Assembly (NCBI GenBank): GCA_015059405.1
Contig: SVAL01000002.1
Location: forward strand, 82,807 to 146,806
Reading direction: 5' to 3'
DNA length: 64,000 nt
From: Bacillota bacterium
GTDB taxonomy: Bacteria; Bacillota_I; Bacilli_A; RF39; UBA660
Shown: positions 29,744 to 40,106 of the stretch, piece by piece
Position numbering within the stretch: the first letter of the stretch is position 1
Layout: the number at the start of each line of letters is the position of its first letter
Program-made: the position numbers and the translations under genes
Notes under the pieces: model-generated
What the model was told of the DNA's origin: nothing
The model's input: only the letters and a program-made list of their open reading frames with translations
Databases searched by the model: none

Positions 29744-32010
29744 TATTCAACTTCACCCATCATTTTTCTTTCCGTTTCAGTTGCTCTAATCCAAATTTTA
29801 AGTTTAGTTTTATTATCTATATTTAATAAAAATTCTCCTCGTTTAGCTTCAAATAAAAACTTCTTTTGGGTATCCGTAAGAGGATTATTTTTGAACAATT
29901 CCAAATACGCTTTTAAATCATCTTCTTTCAACATTCCTATCATTGTATACTGACAATTATTAAATATTGCTGATGCATGTCTAAGTATAGTAGCATTACC
30001 CAAAAAGTCAGATATACATTGACTACTTAAAATAAGATTCGTATTATACTTTCTACATCTTCTAGCTAGCTGTCCAAAATTCTTTAATACTTCATTATTA
30101 TTCTCGTCAATATATAAATGGAATTCATCTATAATAATGCTAATATGTTGTTTATCAAATACATCTTTACTTTCATTTATTATTTTATTAGCAACTATAC
30201 TATTATTTAAATAAGTTAAAAGATTTAATATTTGCGTATTTATAATTCTTTGATTACCACTATATAATAATTCTTGAAGATTAAAAGCAATCAAATCATT
30301 ATTTAAATCAATTGATGTGTGTGAATTGAACAAATATGAATCAGTACCAGTTAAAAATCGAGATAATAACACTTCTAATTGATCTATTATCTTTGTTTTC
30401 TCTAAACTATCTACACTACTTCTATATTCTGGCAAATAATCATATAGATCGCTAAAAATAGGATAATCACTATAACTAATAGTTTTTAATGTATTAATAG
30501 ATGTATTTTTATATATTCCTTTTTTATTATATAGAGATTCTACAATAGCCAACAACATTACTAATTCTTTTTCATTAATGTCTTCAAATGCACTCTTAAA
30601 AAATGCTTCTAAAAAACCTAAATGTTTAGCTAAAGGACAATCAGTTTCTTTTGCTTCCTTATCTTCTTCACTAGGTATAAATCTAATTTGAAGTGGATTA
30701 ATAAGTCCGCCTTTTTTAGAATACAAATCTATATATTCACCATTATTCGCTTTTACTAATTTTTCATATTCATTCTCAGCATCAAATATAAACAACTTGG
30801 TACCTCTTGCATATTCATTAACTATTATTTTCTTCATCGTAAAACTTTTACCACCACCAGTTGAAGATATAATAGAAAGATTATGAGATGTTCTTTTATT
30901 ATTTAAAACAAATGGATCAAAAAAAATAGGTAACGAAGTATGGAGATCAACACCCAACATATACCCACTAGAATCGTTGAAATTTGACTTAGTAAATGGA
31001 AATCCTACGCTTAAAGTTAAAGTAGGAAGATAAAATGAATAATCTTTTAACGTTTTAGTTGTTAAATCATAACTTTGATATGTTTCCATTTGTCTTAATC
31101 TAGGAACATCTAACTTTATTTGATACCTTTCAACTATTTTCTTTAAATCCCTAATAATTTCGTCTCTTTCTTTTTTGTCTCCAATAACAACTAATATTAA
31201 TGACACTTCTTTTATCTTTTCATCACCAGTTTTAATGTCACTCATTAATAATTGATAATTTTCTTTTTGTACATCTAACTCAGTAGCATCACTTAATTTT
31301 TTTGTTGTATTCCTATCTGATAGTAAAAACTGATACTGAGAATTTATCCATCTTATTAAATCATCTTGAGCAATTGCATCCTTAATATTTAAACAAGCTC
31401 GAATATTCGGATAATTAAATACTTGTTCAAAAAATAAATCATCTATAAATGGAGGAACATTTTTAATTGTTACTAATTGAATTTCTTTATCGTCTACTTT
31501 AATCATATTGTTTTTTTCAGATATATTAAGAGGAACTGTTAATTCGGGTAAATCAGCCCACATCAACAAATCCAAAGGATTAGAAGTAAAATATAAATTA
31601 GATAAAAATTTATATATTTCTAATCTATTATTTATAATTTCGTAATTCATTTTAGGTTGAAAATTAGACAACATATCTTCTATTTCATCTAATTGTCTTT
31701 CTAACACATTTAAATCTTTAGCAATTACTACCCAATAATAAACACTAGATACGGTAAACTTATTTTCTTCTAGTTCCTCTATTAAACTTTTACTTTCTTT
31801 TAATAATATTAACCTATTTAAAAAAGATTTAAATTTGTTTATCAACCTATCTAAATTTAATTTATTACTATTCAAGTTGATTGGCTCGTCTAACTTATAA
31901 CACTTTAACTTTAAATCTTTAATTTGATATAAAAACTTTACAGCATTAAAGAATATGTTTCTTTCTTGTGTTCCAGACAGTGATAAATCAACAGCCTTAA
32001 TTTCAATCAA
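29743..32010 (-). CDS. VirB4/TraE-type conjugation ATPase
   Basis: SSTGGGKSFTMKKIIVNEYARGTKLFIFDAENEYEKL, IIIDEFHLYID. Confidence 0.92.
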   Translation of the reverse strand: MIEIKAVDLSLSGTQERNIFFNAVKFLYQIKDLKLKCYKLDEPINLNSNKLNLDRLINKFKSFLNRLILLKESKSLIEELEENKFTVSSVYYWVVIAKDLNVLERQLDEIEDMLSNFQPKMNYEIINNRLEIYKFLSNLYFTSNPLDLLMWADLPELTVPLNISEKNNMIKVDDKEIQLVTIKNVPPFIDDLFFEQVFNYPNIRACLNIKDAIAQDDLIRWINSQYQFLLSDRNTTKKLSDATELDVQKENYQLLMSDIKTGDEKIKEVSLILVVIGDKKERDEIIRDLKKIVERYQIKLDVPRLRQMETYQSYDLTTKTLKDYSFYLPTLTLSVGFPFTKSNFNDSSGYMLGVDLHTSLPIFFDPFVLNNKRTSHNLSIISSTGGGKSFTMKKIIVNEYARGTKLFIFDAENEYEKLVKANNGEYIDLYSKKGGLINPLQIRFIPSEEDKEAKETDCPLAKHLGFLEAFFKSAFEDINEKELVMLLAIVESLYNKKGIYKNTSINTLKTISYSDYPIFSDLYDYLPEYRSSVDSLEKTKIIDQLEVLLSRFLTGTDSYLFNSHTSIDLNNDLIAFNLQELLYSGNQRIINTQILNLLTYLNNSIVANKIINESKDVFDKQHISIIIDEFHLYIDENNNEVLKNFGQLARRCRKYNTNLILSSQCISDFLGNATILRHASAIFNNCQYTMIGMLKEDDLKAYLELFKNNPLTDTQKKFLFEAKRGEFLLNIDNKTKLKIWIRATETERKMMGEVE

Positions 32011-32220
32011 AGAAGCATATTCTCCGCTTTTTAGTTCTATTAAGCCATCTTCAGTTACTCTTTTAACATTTGAAAAAAATTTAGAATTTTTTATTTTCTT
32101 TTTTAATTTATTTTTATTTAAGTATTTATTTATACTTTTATTTTTTAACTTATTTGCTTTAATTAAAAACTTTTCTTCTTTTGTTTTTCTTTTTATCTTA
32201 GTAAAAAATCTAATATCTTA

Positions 32221-32493
32221 TCACTCCTTATCACCAAAATACACATATCTCTTACATCTAAAAATATAAGATATAAATAACCATAACACTTTATACATTC
32301 TATTCTTCTTAGACACTTGAATTGGTAACATTAAAAATATACATATAGTTAGAAATATTAAAGAAAACAATTTACTTGTGGAAAAAGAAAATAAAGTTAA
32401 AAAACTTAATAACATAGGAATGCCTATATATAAATCATTGACCTCAACATATTTACCTAAAGTCTTTTTCATACTACTAATTGTTATATACAT
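32221..32493 (-). CDS. VirB3/PrgI-like conjugation membrane protein
   Basis: 90 aa, two TM segments, directly between VirB4 and VirB6-like genes. Confidence 0.55.
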   Translation of the reverse strand: MYITISSMKKTLGKYVEVNDLYIGIPMLLSFLTLFSFSTSKLFSLIFLTICIFLMLPIQVSKKNRMYKVLWLFISYIFRCKRYVYFGDKE

Positions 32494-32495
32494 AT

Positions 32496-33860
32496 CTATC
32501 CCCTTTCTCTATATCGATTTCTGTACACTGCTCTTTGAGGCATTAAACTATCAATAGAACCTTTTATATTATCCATACCATATCTTCTTAAATTATGACC
32601 AATATTAGATGGTGTTGTTCTTCCTATTCTACCTCCAGTTTGTGAAATAAAATTACCTATTTTTCCCATAGTGCTATTTGGATTATCAGCTTTACATGAT
32701 ATTCGTCCACCAAAATTAGAAATAACTCCTCCAACTTTTTTAATGGCATTATTTCCACCTAATTTTCCAACCAAACTAGAAACCGCACCAACGCCCAACA
32801 TACCAGTACCTATTCCAGTTCCACCAACAATACTAGTAGCAGTATTCATTGTTTGACCAAATCCAATCAAAGACATTAATTGTTCTCTTCCAGAATTAGC
32901 CGAAACATTACCACCAATAAATCTATTAACCACTTGTGAACCTGTTAATAAAAAAGTTCCCGCACCAATATACATAATAGATTTTAAAACAATATCTTTA
33001 AAATCATTATTAGCAAAGAAAGTAGTATTATCTACAGCTTGAGCAACAATTGCTGTTAAATTAATAATCAACATTACAACTGCGCCCTGCAACAACAATG
33101 ATACCAACTGTTCAATTACAGCACTTCTTCTTTGTTTGTTTCCTATCGAAGTCGCAAATACAACAGGACTAATTACAAATAAAAATAGAAATTCCAATTG
33201 TCTTCTAGCTAACATCATTCCACTAAAGAATAATGCATATAAGAAGAATCCACCAACTATTATTGATAGAATCCAATTAATTTGATATTTATAATCTTTT
33301 TCATCAGATAATATCCATTTTTCATTAGTAACAAATTTATCATTATATTTTTTAGCATTAGTGAAACTTTCATTCTTAATATCATTAGAATAATCTTCTG
33401 CTTTAAATTCATCACTAACTTTATATTGATCAGTATAATCTACATACATAGTAAGCATACTTTTTGAAATAGTAATATCATTACTATTAAATATATTTGC
33501 AGTAAAACTACTTAATTTAATTGAGAAAGTTGACACTTCAGCAAATAAAAATACTGATAATATCACAAACAAACTGGATTTTATTATCTCCATTACTAGT
33601 TGCTGAATTGATAATCCTTCATCCGGTTCTATTATTTTCATTACAAATTTAAATAAAACAAATAATCCTAACAAAGTAACAGCAATAGCTATTATTCCTT
33701 TATGAAAATTTGAAAACATTGAATTCTCAGCAACACTATCAATTATGTTATAAGCATTTAGTTCTTTTAAAATATCAAATAAAGTATCAATAAGTTTATA
33801 AATAAAATCTATTAAATACCAACCTATTGTTCTAAGAAAATCTAAAGCTTTTAATAACAT
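32496..33860 (-). CDS. VirB6/TrbL-like conjugation membrane protein
   Basis: Multiple TM helices and Gly-rich C-terminus, position in T4SS operon. Confidence 0.75.
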   Translation of the reverse strand: MLLKALDFLRTIGWYLIDFIYKLIDTLFDILKELNAYNIIDSVAENSMFSNFHKGIIAIAVTLLGLFVLFKFVMKIIEPDEGLSIQQLVMEIIKSSLFVILSVFLFAEVSTFSIKLSSFTANIFNSNDITISKSMLTMYVDYTDQYKVSDEFKAEDYSNDIKNESFTNAKKYNDKFVTNEKWILSDEKDYKYQINWILSIIVGGFFLYALFFSGMMLARRQLEFLFLFVISPVVFATSIGNKQRRSAVIEQLVSLLLQGAVVMLIINLTAIVAQAVDNTTFFANNDFKDIVLKSIMYIGAGTFLLTGSQVVNRFIGGNVSANSGREQLMSLIGFGQTMNTATSIVGGTGIGTGMLGVGAVSSLVGKLGGNNAIKKVGGVISNFGGRISCKADNPNSTMGKIGNFISQTGGRIGRTTPSNIGHNLRRYGMDNIKGSIDSLMPQRAVYRNRYRERG

Positions 33861-33868
33861 TCAATCAC

Positions 33869-34147
33869 CTAAAATAAATCAATTATTAAATTAACAATTG
33901 ATATTGCTAAAATAATTCCAACAATTCCAAACATAGTTTGTATTATTCTTTGTTTAACTCTTTGTTTTTGTTCAACATCAACAACAGCATATAGCACAAA
34001 TCCAATAATAAGAGAAACTCCAGCTAATGCGATTCCTACCCTTAGCGCCCAATTAGAAAATGTCTGTATAGCTTGTATGATTGAATCAATGTTATAATTT
34101 CCACCTTCCAATTTTTCTATAGCCATTATATTCATATTACACCTCAC
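33869..34147 (-). CDS. VirB2/TrbC-like pilin-type small membrane protein
   Basis: Two hydrophobic segments, adjacent to VirB6-like gene. Confidence 0.6.
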   Translation of the reverse strand: MRCNMNIMAIEKLEGGNYNIDSIIQAIQTFSNWALRVGIALAGVSLIIGFVLYAVVDVEQKQRVKQRIIQTMFGIVGIILAISIVNLIIDLF

Positions 34148-34162
34148 TTTTATAACAAATAA

Positions 34163-34187
34163 AAGACAGATAAATTATTATCTGTCT
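34163..34187 (-). terminator. Hairpin AAGACAGATAA-ATTA-TTATCTGTCTT
   Basis: 11-bp perfect stem followed by T-rich sequence on minus strand. Confidence 0.65.
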
Positions 34188-34199
34188 TCAATCTTGAAA

Positions 34200-34553
34200 T
34201 TATATTTCATTGTCTTTTTCTTCTTTTTCTTTTGATGCAGAAGATAAAAATGTAACCTTTTCTGCAATCAATCTTGTTTCTTTTTTATTTTTACCTTCAT
34301 CATTTTCATAAGTATGCGATTCAATTCTACCCTTAACTCCTATAATATCGCCTTTTTTACAATATTCAGTAGTAGCTTTAGCTGTATTTTCCCATAAAAC
34401 ACAATCGATAAAATCTGTCTCATACTCTCCGTTTACGTTCTTATAACTTCTAGGAATTGCTAATGTAATATTTGTTACATTTTTACCACTTTCTAATTCT
34501 TTCAACTCTGGATCTTTTACTAGCCTTCCCACTAAAACAACTTGATTCAACAT
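34200..34553 (-). CDS. ssb: Single-stranded DNA-binding protein
   Basis: MLNQVVLVGRLVKDPELKELESGKNVTNITLAIPR...DFIDCVLWENTA. Confidence 0.92.
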   Translation of the reverse strand: MLNQVVLVGRLVKDPELKELESGKNVTNITLAIPRSYKNVNGEYETDFIDCVLWENTAKATTEYCKKGDIIGVKGRIESHTYENDEGKNKKETRLIAEKVTFLSSASKEKEEKDNEI

Positions 34554-34572
34554 TAAATCACCTTAACCTTTC

Positions 34573-34971
34573 TTATAATTCATAATTATTTGCTTTAAAT
34601 TTTATTGACTCATATTTAGCAATCGTTCTTTTAATTGATTCTTTACCAAAATACTTCATATATTTAGAAATCTGTTCATCGGTAAGTGAACGATCTTCAC
34701 CATCTTCAGAATTCTCAGCAACAATTAAAAAAGGACCAAATATAATATCATAATCAATATCACGATTTGGACCCATTCCATTTATTTTTCCTTCATCATT
34801 ACAAATTAAAATTACATCATCATCTTCATTTAATCGAACATACTCAATGTAACCACCAACTTTTTCTTGTTTTGCTTTTAAAGTATTATCAATTTCAATT
34901 ACTTCTGGTAAAGAATTCTCTTTTATATACAGACATCTAAGTTTTCTCTGCATATATACCACTCCTTTCAA
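34573..34971 (-). CDS. DUF3846-like protein
   Basis: IEYVRLNEDDDVILICNDEGKINGMGPNR pattern. Confidence 0.6.
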   Translation of the reverse strand: MKGVVYMQRKLRCLYIKENSLPEVIEIDNTLKAKQEKVGGYIEYVRLNEDDDVILICNDEGKINGMGPNRDIDYDIIFGPFLIVAENSEDGEDRSLTDEQISKYMKYFGKESIKRTIAKYESIKFKANNYEL

Positions 34972-34978
34972 CTTTTAT

Positions 34979-35368
34979 TTACAATAAATATTCATCACGA
35001 TCACTTTCTTCAAGCCAATCATAATCAAATATCTCTATCTTTTCTTTAGGTTTCATCTCCTTAATGGAATCAACCGAAATATAAAACTTTTTAACCATAT
35101 CTTTAGTTAAATAATTTCTCAACTTACCCATTATATGAACCAAATTACCACTTTTAATAATTGAATTATATTTCGATACTTGACTACCAACTAATCTAAT
35201 TGAAAAAAACAATTTATTATCTTTTTCATTCCCATTATTATCTATATATTTTGAATTTTGACATATATCAAAATATCTATATTCTTTTCCACTCGGCAAA
35301 GTTTTTATTTCTGAAATACTAGAGATATTCCCAATTAAAGAAACACCATTAAAATCTAATCTATTCAC
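34979..35368 (-). CDS. Second SSB-like OB-fold protein
   Basis: FNGVSLIGNISSISEIKTLPSGKEYRYFDICQ...VHIMGKLRNY. Confidence 0.65.
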   Translation of the reverse strand: MNRLDFNGVSLIGNISSISEIKTLPSGKEYRYFDICQNSKYIDNNGNEKDNKLFFSIRLVGSQVSKYNSIIKSGNLVHIMGKLRNYLTKDMVKKFYISVDSIKEMKPKEKIEIFDYDWLEESDRDEYLL

Positions 35369-35477
35369 TCCAACCTCCTTTATGAAGAATGATAATAAAA
35401 CAGAAGAATTATATCTTTATAATACTTTCATATTATATTACTAGACAAAATTGTCTTAACAATAAGGACAAATATGT

Positions 35478-35741
35478 CTAAAATATTACTATTTTTCTAT
35501 CTATTTTATTACCAACTATTTTTATATAATTATTCTCTTTTAATATCTTTAACATTCGACTAACAGTTTTGGTACTACAATGATTATTTTCAGCAAATAC
35601 TTTATTTGTCATTTTACATTCTCCTGTTTTATAACTTAATACTTTTATTTGACCATATATAATTTTAGCCAAAGCTGGTACATTTGAATCAAATAAAAGA
35701 TTACTAGGAATGTTAATGTATTTAATATTTAACTTTATCAA
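35478..35741 (-). CDS. Helix-turn-helix protein (replication-initiator N-domain-like)
   Basis: IPSNLLFDSNVPALAKIIYGQIKVL...FAENNHCSTKTVSRMLKILKENNYIKI. Confidence 0.6.
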   Translation of the reverse strand: MIKLNIKYINIPSNLLFDSNVPALAKIIYGQIKVLSYKTGECKMTNKVFAENNHCSTKTVSRMLKILKENNYIKIVGNKIDRKIVIF

Positions 35742-36387
35742 TCAAATACCCTATATACACAACTTGTTTTTTCTTATCATTAGTCTTACAAGTTATTAGT
35801 GTAATCGTACTTTTATTTACATCTCGAATTATTTCTATTTTTCCTGTTTTATCTACATCATAAGAATGACTATATTCATAAATATATTTGTAACCATTAT
35901 AATAAACATAAATTAATGACTCATCTTTTAACTTAGATAAATTACGAAAAAAAGAAACCTTACTTGTTCCATTATGACTGGCTAATATTAAATTACCATT
36001 AATCACATCTGGCATAGTTGATTTTTTAATAGTTTGAACATTATATTTAACATCATTATATTTACTATTATAATCAACCAAACCTCTTTTTAAATTAATA
36101 CTAGGAATTTCTAAAATAGCAACATATTCTATTTTAGGAATCTTTTTTTCAACTATTATTTCTTCTTTTATTTCATTATTAGAAAGCACAACATTTTTTT
36201 CTGTTTCATCAACAACCTTTTCAACAATAGAAGTACTATTTATAAAATTATCTATTTCTATATTTTCTTTTTTAGATTCACTATTCCAATATAAATAATC
36301 ATTAATTAATAAAATAATTGATAAAAGAATCAATAACATCCCAAAAATCAAAAATAGTAAACGTTTACTTTTTTCTATTTTGACCAT
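35722..36387 (-). CDS. Sortase
   Basis: N-terminal TM; LILASHNGTS (catalytic His) and ITLITCKTNDKK (catalytic Cys). Confidence 0.85.
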   Translation of the reverse strand: MVKIEKSKRLLFLIFGMLLILLSIILLINDYLYWNSESKKENIEIDNFINSTSIVEKVVDETEKNVVLSNNEIKEEIIVEKKIPKIEYVAILEIPSINLKRGLVDYNSKYNDVKYNVQTIKKSTMPDVINGNLILASHNGTSKVSFFRNLSKLKDESLIYVYYNGYKYIYEYSHSYDVDKTGKIEIIRDVNKSTITLITCKTNDKKKQVVYIGYLIDKVKY

Positions 36388-38872
36388 ATATTATTATCCC
36401 TATTCCACTAATAGTTAAAAATGCAATCACAAAATACAAATTATAATTTTTATTTAAATTTGTATCTGGCACTTCAACTACAAGTTTTTCATTTGTCATT
36501 TCAGCCTTTACTATTTCACCATTTTCTCTTATTTCAAAAAACATCTTATCAGTACTTAAAACATACCCATCAGGAGCTTCGCTTTCTACTAAATAAAACT
36601 TTCCAACAAACAAATTATTAATTACAATTTTTCCTTCACTATCGGTAACACCTTCATAAATTAATTTACTATCTTCTATATTATCCACATAACTAAATAT
36701 TTGAATCTTAGTATTAGGTAATGTCTCACTAGAGATTAAATCCTTTTTAGTAAACTCAAACTTAGACTTTTCCAAACAATTATAAAATGTTAAATTAAGC
36801 GAAACTACTGAAGTATACTGGTCCTTATATTCTAATGAAAAAAAATGTTTAGTATTATCCAAAACGTGACCTTTTATTGTTTCTTTTTCTACAAGATAAT
36901 AATCACCCAAATTCATATTTTCTATTTTAAAATATCCTTCATTTGTTATGTGTGATGAAATTAATTGATCCTTTTTATAAACCAAACTACCATCAGCAGA
37001 ATAAATATCTTCATTAGCATAAAGTTCATAAATAACATTACTTAATTTAATTTTCTCATATCTAAAACTATTATTTTCAATAATTAATTCTTCACCATAT
37101 TTAGTAACTTCTACTTCTCCTTTTACTGATTTATTTCCAAACTTAACTTCTAATATTAAACCATAGTTAGAATCTTCAATCAGTTCAGAGTTTTCTCCTA
37201 TTTCAAATTCTAATGGATCACCATTCCAAATATATCCATCTATTTTTCGATCAACTTCCTCTAAAAGATACTTACCACTACTTAAAGGATAAGGAGTGAC
37301 TAATATTCCGTTAGAGTTCGTAGAATATTCTTCTACCACTTCAACTTGTGGATAAGTAATAGTTTGTTTAACATATTCATTTTTTTCTATATCAAAAATT
37401 TTAAATTTAATATTAGCTCTTTTAATAACGTTACCTGTATCCTTATCTACTTTGATAACTTTTAATCTTGCAGTTATCTCAGCATCAGAAAACACTTGAT
37501 TAACAACATGACCTTCTTCTTTTACTTCAAAATGATAATCGTCTATTTTTTCATAATTTAAAGGTGAAGTAATTTGTTTTAAAATATATTCCCCGTACGG
37601 TAACGTTATATACATTTTTCCTTCTTCATCAGTAACTAGTTTTGAAACAAGTTCATTTTTATGATTATAAACTTCAAATTCAATTCCAGCTTCCGGTTTC
37701 ATTATTCCAGTTTTACTACTAGCAAAAACCTTAGTAAATTCGAAATCACGAGTTATAACTTCTTCATAAACATCAACACTTACTAATAAATTATCTTCGT
37801 CTACAGTAAAATAATATTTATCATTATCCAACTTATATCCTAAACTAGGAGTAATTTCTTTTAAATAATAATCTCCTAAATTGGGCAAATAATTGCTAAC
37901 AGACTTAGCATCTTTATCAGTTTTTATCACTTCTATTAATTGATCTGTTGTAGCATCATAAATTCCATATTCAGCATTTTCTAAAGATGCCATCCCCTGT
38001 GGGATATTTTTACCAGTATCTTTATCTTTTTTTATTATTTCTACTTTTGCTCCAACAACATTAAAATTAAGTGATGTATATATAGGATCAAAAGAACCTA
38101 CCTTTAATACATCTTGTGACTTATCACTAAAATAAACTATTGGTGGAGATTCATATAAAGAATCCTCTTTTGCTAATTTAATAGATGCATCACCTACTCC
38201 TATTGCTTTAATTGTAATTGAATTACCATTTATTAAAACATCTACATTCTCTTTATTCTTCACTTTAAACTCGTTCAAAATCTTATTAGAATCATTTAAA
38301 GTAATTGATTGTCCTATAGACAATGGTTTGTTTTCCAAACTAAACTTTGGACTCTTATTGTGATTAGAAACTAGAGTTTCTATTTCATTAATTTCATCAT
38401 CATATTCAGTACTCTTCTCACCATTAAGAGACTTAGTAAAAAAATAATCTCCACTTGGATCCGCTACTCGCCATATCATAACTTGTGTAATTGCCCACCA
38501 CTTCTTTGAAGTATGACTTCCATATCCGTATCCATAATACGCAATTAAACTAACTTGATCCCATTGTTTTGCAGTCATATCTAAATATGTAACATAATCA
38601 CTATGCGTAACATTATATTTATAATTATTATCAATTTCTACAAACGGTTGTAAACAATAAACAAAAGCATTATCAGTACTTTGTCTTAATAATTTAGCTT
38701 GTTTATACTGACTAGAACCATTTGGTCTTACTTTCCTAATATAAACATTAGGAATATATTCATCTGATGCTATTTCACCATTATATATCTCAGCATTTAC
38801 CTTTATTGGTAAAGAAGAAATAAAAAAAGTTGCTACTAGCAACAAAAGAATAAATAGTATTTTATTTTTCAT
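36365..38872 (-). CDS. Cell-wall-anchored isopeptide/thioester adhesin (SpaA/Cna-B repeats)
   Basis: Signal peptide; thioester-type motif VYCLQPF; repeated GxYxLxExxxPxGYxxxxxxxxFxV domains; C-terminal VPDTN-TM-KK sorting signal. Confidence 0.85.
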   Translation of the reverse strand: MKNKILFILLLLVATFFISSLPIKVNAEIYNGEIASDEYIPNVYIRKVRPNGSSQYKQAKLLRQSTDNAFVYCLQPFVEIDNNYKYNVTHSDYVTYLDMTAKQWDQVSLIAYYGYGYGSHTSKKWWAITQVMIWRVADPSGDYFFTKSLNGEKSTEYDDEINEIETLVSNHNKSPKFSLENKPLSIGQSITLNDSNKILNEFKVKNKENVDVLINGNSITIKAIGVGDASIKLAKEDSLYESPPIVYFSDKSQDVLKVGSFDPIYTSLNFNVVGAKVEIIKKDKDTGKNIPQGMASLENAEYGIYDATTDQLIEVIKTDKDAKSVSNYLPNLGDYYLKEITPSLGYKLDNDKYYFTVDEDNLLVSVDVYEEVITRDFEFTKVFASSKTGIMKPEAGIEFEVYNHKNELVSKLVTDEEGKMYITLPYGEYILKQITSPLNYEKIDDYHFEVKEEGHVVNQVFSDAEITARLKVIKVDKDTGNVIKRANIKFKIFDIEKNEYVKQTITYPQVEVVEEYSTNSNGILVTPYPLSSGKYLLEEVDRKIDGYIWNGDPLEFEIGENSELIEDSNYGLILEVKFGNKSVKGEVEVTKYGEELIIENNSFRYEKIKLSNVIYELYANEDIYSADGSLVYKKDQLISSHITNEGYFKIENMNLGDYYLVEKETIKGHVLDNTKHFFSLEYKDQYTSVVSLNLTFYNCLEKSKFEFTKKDLISSETLPNTKIQIFSYVDNIEDSKLIYEGVTDSEGKIVINNLFVGKFYLVESEAPDGYVLSTDKMFFEIRENGEIVKAEMTNEKLVVEVPDTNLNKNYNLYFVIAFLTISGIGIIIYGQNRKK

Positions 38873-38892
38873 CTTACCTCCTCAAAATAAAA

Positions 38893-38911
38893 AAAGAGTC
38901 CTAAGACTCTA
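38893..38911 (-). terminator. Terminator hairpin AGAGTCCTAAGACTCT
   Basis: Followed by T7 on the minus strand. Confidence 0.6.
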
Positions 38912-39533
38912 ACTCAATGTATTCAATATGATAACCTAAAAAATCACCTGAATAACTATAACTTTCATAACATCTAAAACGATAACTTTCTATTTCAGTA
39001 TAAATTGTACCTGCATTATAACAAGCTTCTTTTGTTTTATCAAAAGAACCATATTCTTTAATACTAAAATCAATCGTTTTCCATTTTATTTCTGGACTAT
39101 TATAATAATCATATTCACTTATACCTAACTTATCCCATGCCGTTTCTTCTTTTTTTATAACAGTATTTGAACTGTCTTTTTTGGAACTTTTATTTTTTTT
39201 TACTTCCTTATTTGTCGATTCTTGTTCCTTTTTTGGTAAATTATTACTTTTATTATTGTTTTTAGATTCATTTTTTGAAGTATTTGAATTATCTTTTTTT
39301 TCTATTGTTTCACTCGTTTTATCTTCAATAACAATTTCATCTTCCAACTCAATAGAATCAACTTCATCTAATTCATCTCTCTGTTTAGAATCTTCTGTTT
39401 CATACTTATCATTATTATTAAAGTTATCTTCTGCTTTATTATTACTTTGTTTCAACTTTAAAGAAACACAAATAGAACCAAATATTGTAAAAATTAACAT
39501 AATTATCATTAAAGTCTTTCTCATATCAATCAC
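38901..39533 (-). CDS. Putative exported/anchored Lys/Glu/Ser-rich protein
   Basis: N-terminal TM/signal, charged low-complexity linker. Confidence 0.5.
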   Translation of the reverse strand: MIDMRKTLMIIMLIFTIFGSICVSLKLKQSNNKAEDNFNNNDKYETEDSKQRDELDEVDSIELEDEIVIEDKTSETIEKKDNSNTSKNESKNNNKSNNLPKKEQESTNKEVKKNKSSKKDSSNTVIKKEETAWDKLGISEYDYYNSPEIKWKTIDFSIKEYGSFDKTKEACYNAGTIYTEIESYRFRCYESYSYSGDFLGYHIEYIELES

Positions 39534-39580
39534 CTCGCTTTGATACTAACACAATCTTTTTGTAAACACAAATCATCATC

Positions 39581-39763
39581 CTATATAATCTTTTCTATAT
39601 ATAAAGATATGTAATTCTTAGTAATACCATTTATATCTACATCATGTATTCTAGAATTTTTTATAATTTTTTTGACTTTCTTCAATGCTCCTCTTCTAGA
39701 GGTAGCATTCACAGATATAATATTTTCTTTTACATTTTGAATCTTTATATCATATTTTTTCAT
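39581..39763 (-). CDS. Small hypothetical protein (60 aa)
   Basis: ORF with SD GAAGGAG upstream. Confidence 0.45.
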   Translation of the reverse strand: MKKYDIKIQNVKENIISVNATSRRGALKKVKKIIKNSRIHDVDINGITKNYISLYIEKII

Positions 39764-39805
39764 AAAAATTATCTCCTTCCAATTAATTCAAAATTCATCA
39801 AACGA

Positions 39806-39826
39806 CTAATTGCTAATTAGTTCCAT
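39806..39826 (-). CDS. Mini-ORF MELISN* with strong SD (possible leader peptide)
   Basis: AAGGAGGAGAAATCCT-ATG; SD overlaps a hairpin. Confidence 0.35.
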   Translation of the reverse strand: MELISN

Positions 39827-39838
39827 AGGATTTCTCCT

Positions 39839-39857
39839 CCTTGTGGTTCACACAAAG
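39839..39857 (-). promoter_or_regulatory. SD-sequestering hairpin CTTTGTG-TGAAC-CACAAGG
   Basis: 7-bp stem whose 3' arm includes the start of AAGGAGG. Confidence 0.5.
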
Positions 39858-40040
39858 TCGCACCCATTAATTGAGTTTATGGCTATACGAAAGTATCATT
39901 ATTATCTATTACTTATCATCGCAAAAAGTTAGCAATCTTTTTTATAATCTAATTTTAATCGCAAGCGAATCAATTAACGTGCTCAAAGTAATAGGAATGT
40001 ATTTAATGAATTAATATTTAATTTTCAAAGATCAAATTAA

Positions 40041-40074
40041 AATAAGCGAAAGATTTTACCTTTCACTTATTTCC
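40041..40074 (-). terminator. Terminator-like hairpin downstream of the sigma-like gene
   Basis: AAATAAG-GAAAG / CTTTC-CTTATTT arms. Confidence 0.45.
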
Positions 40075-40106
40075 TCACTAATATGCAAATTTTAAGGGTA
40101 TAAATT

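Noticed and set aside
29290-32856. Plus-strand ORFs at 29290, 31955, 32671
   Set aside because: Antisense to conjugation genes; no convincing RBS or domain.
36421-39543. Plus-strand ORFs at 36421 and 39181 (Ser/Leu-rich)
   Set aside because: Antisense to adhesin and Lys/Ser-rich protein; composition is the complement of the coding strand.
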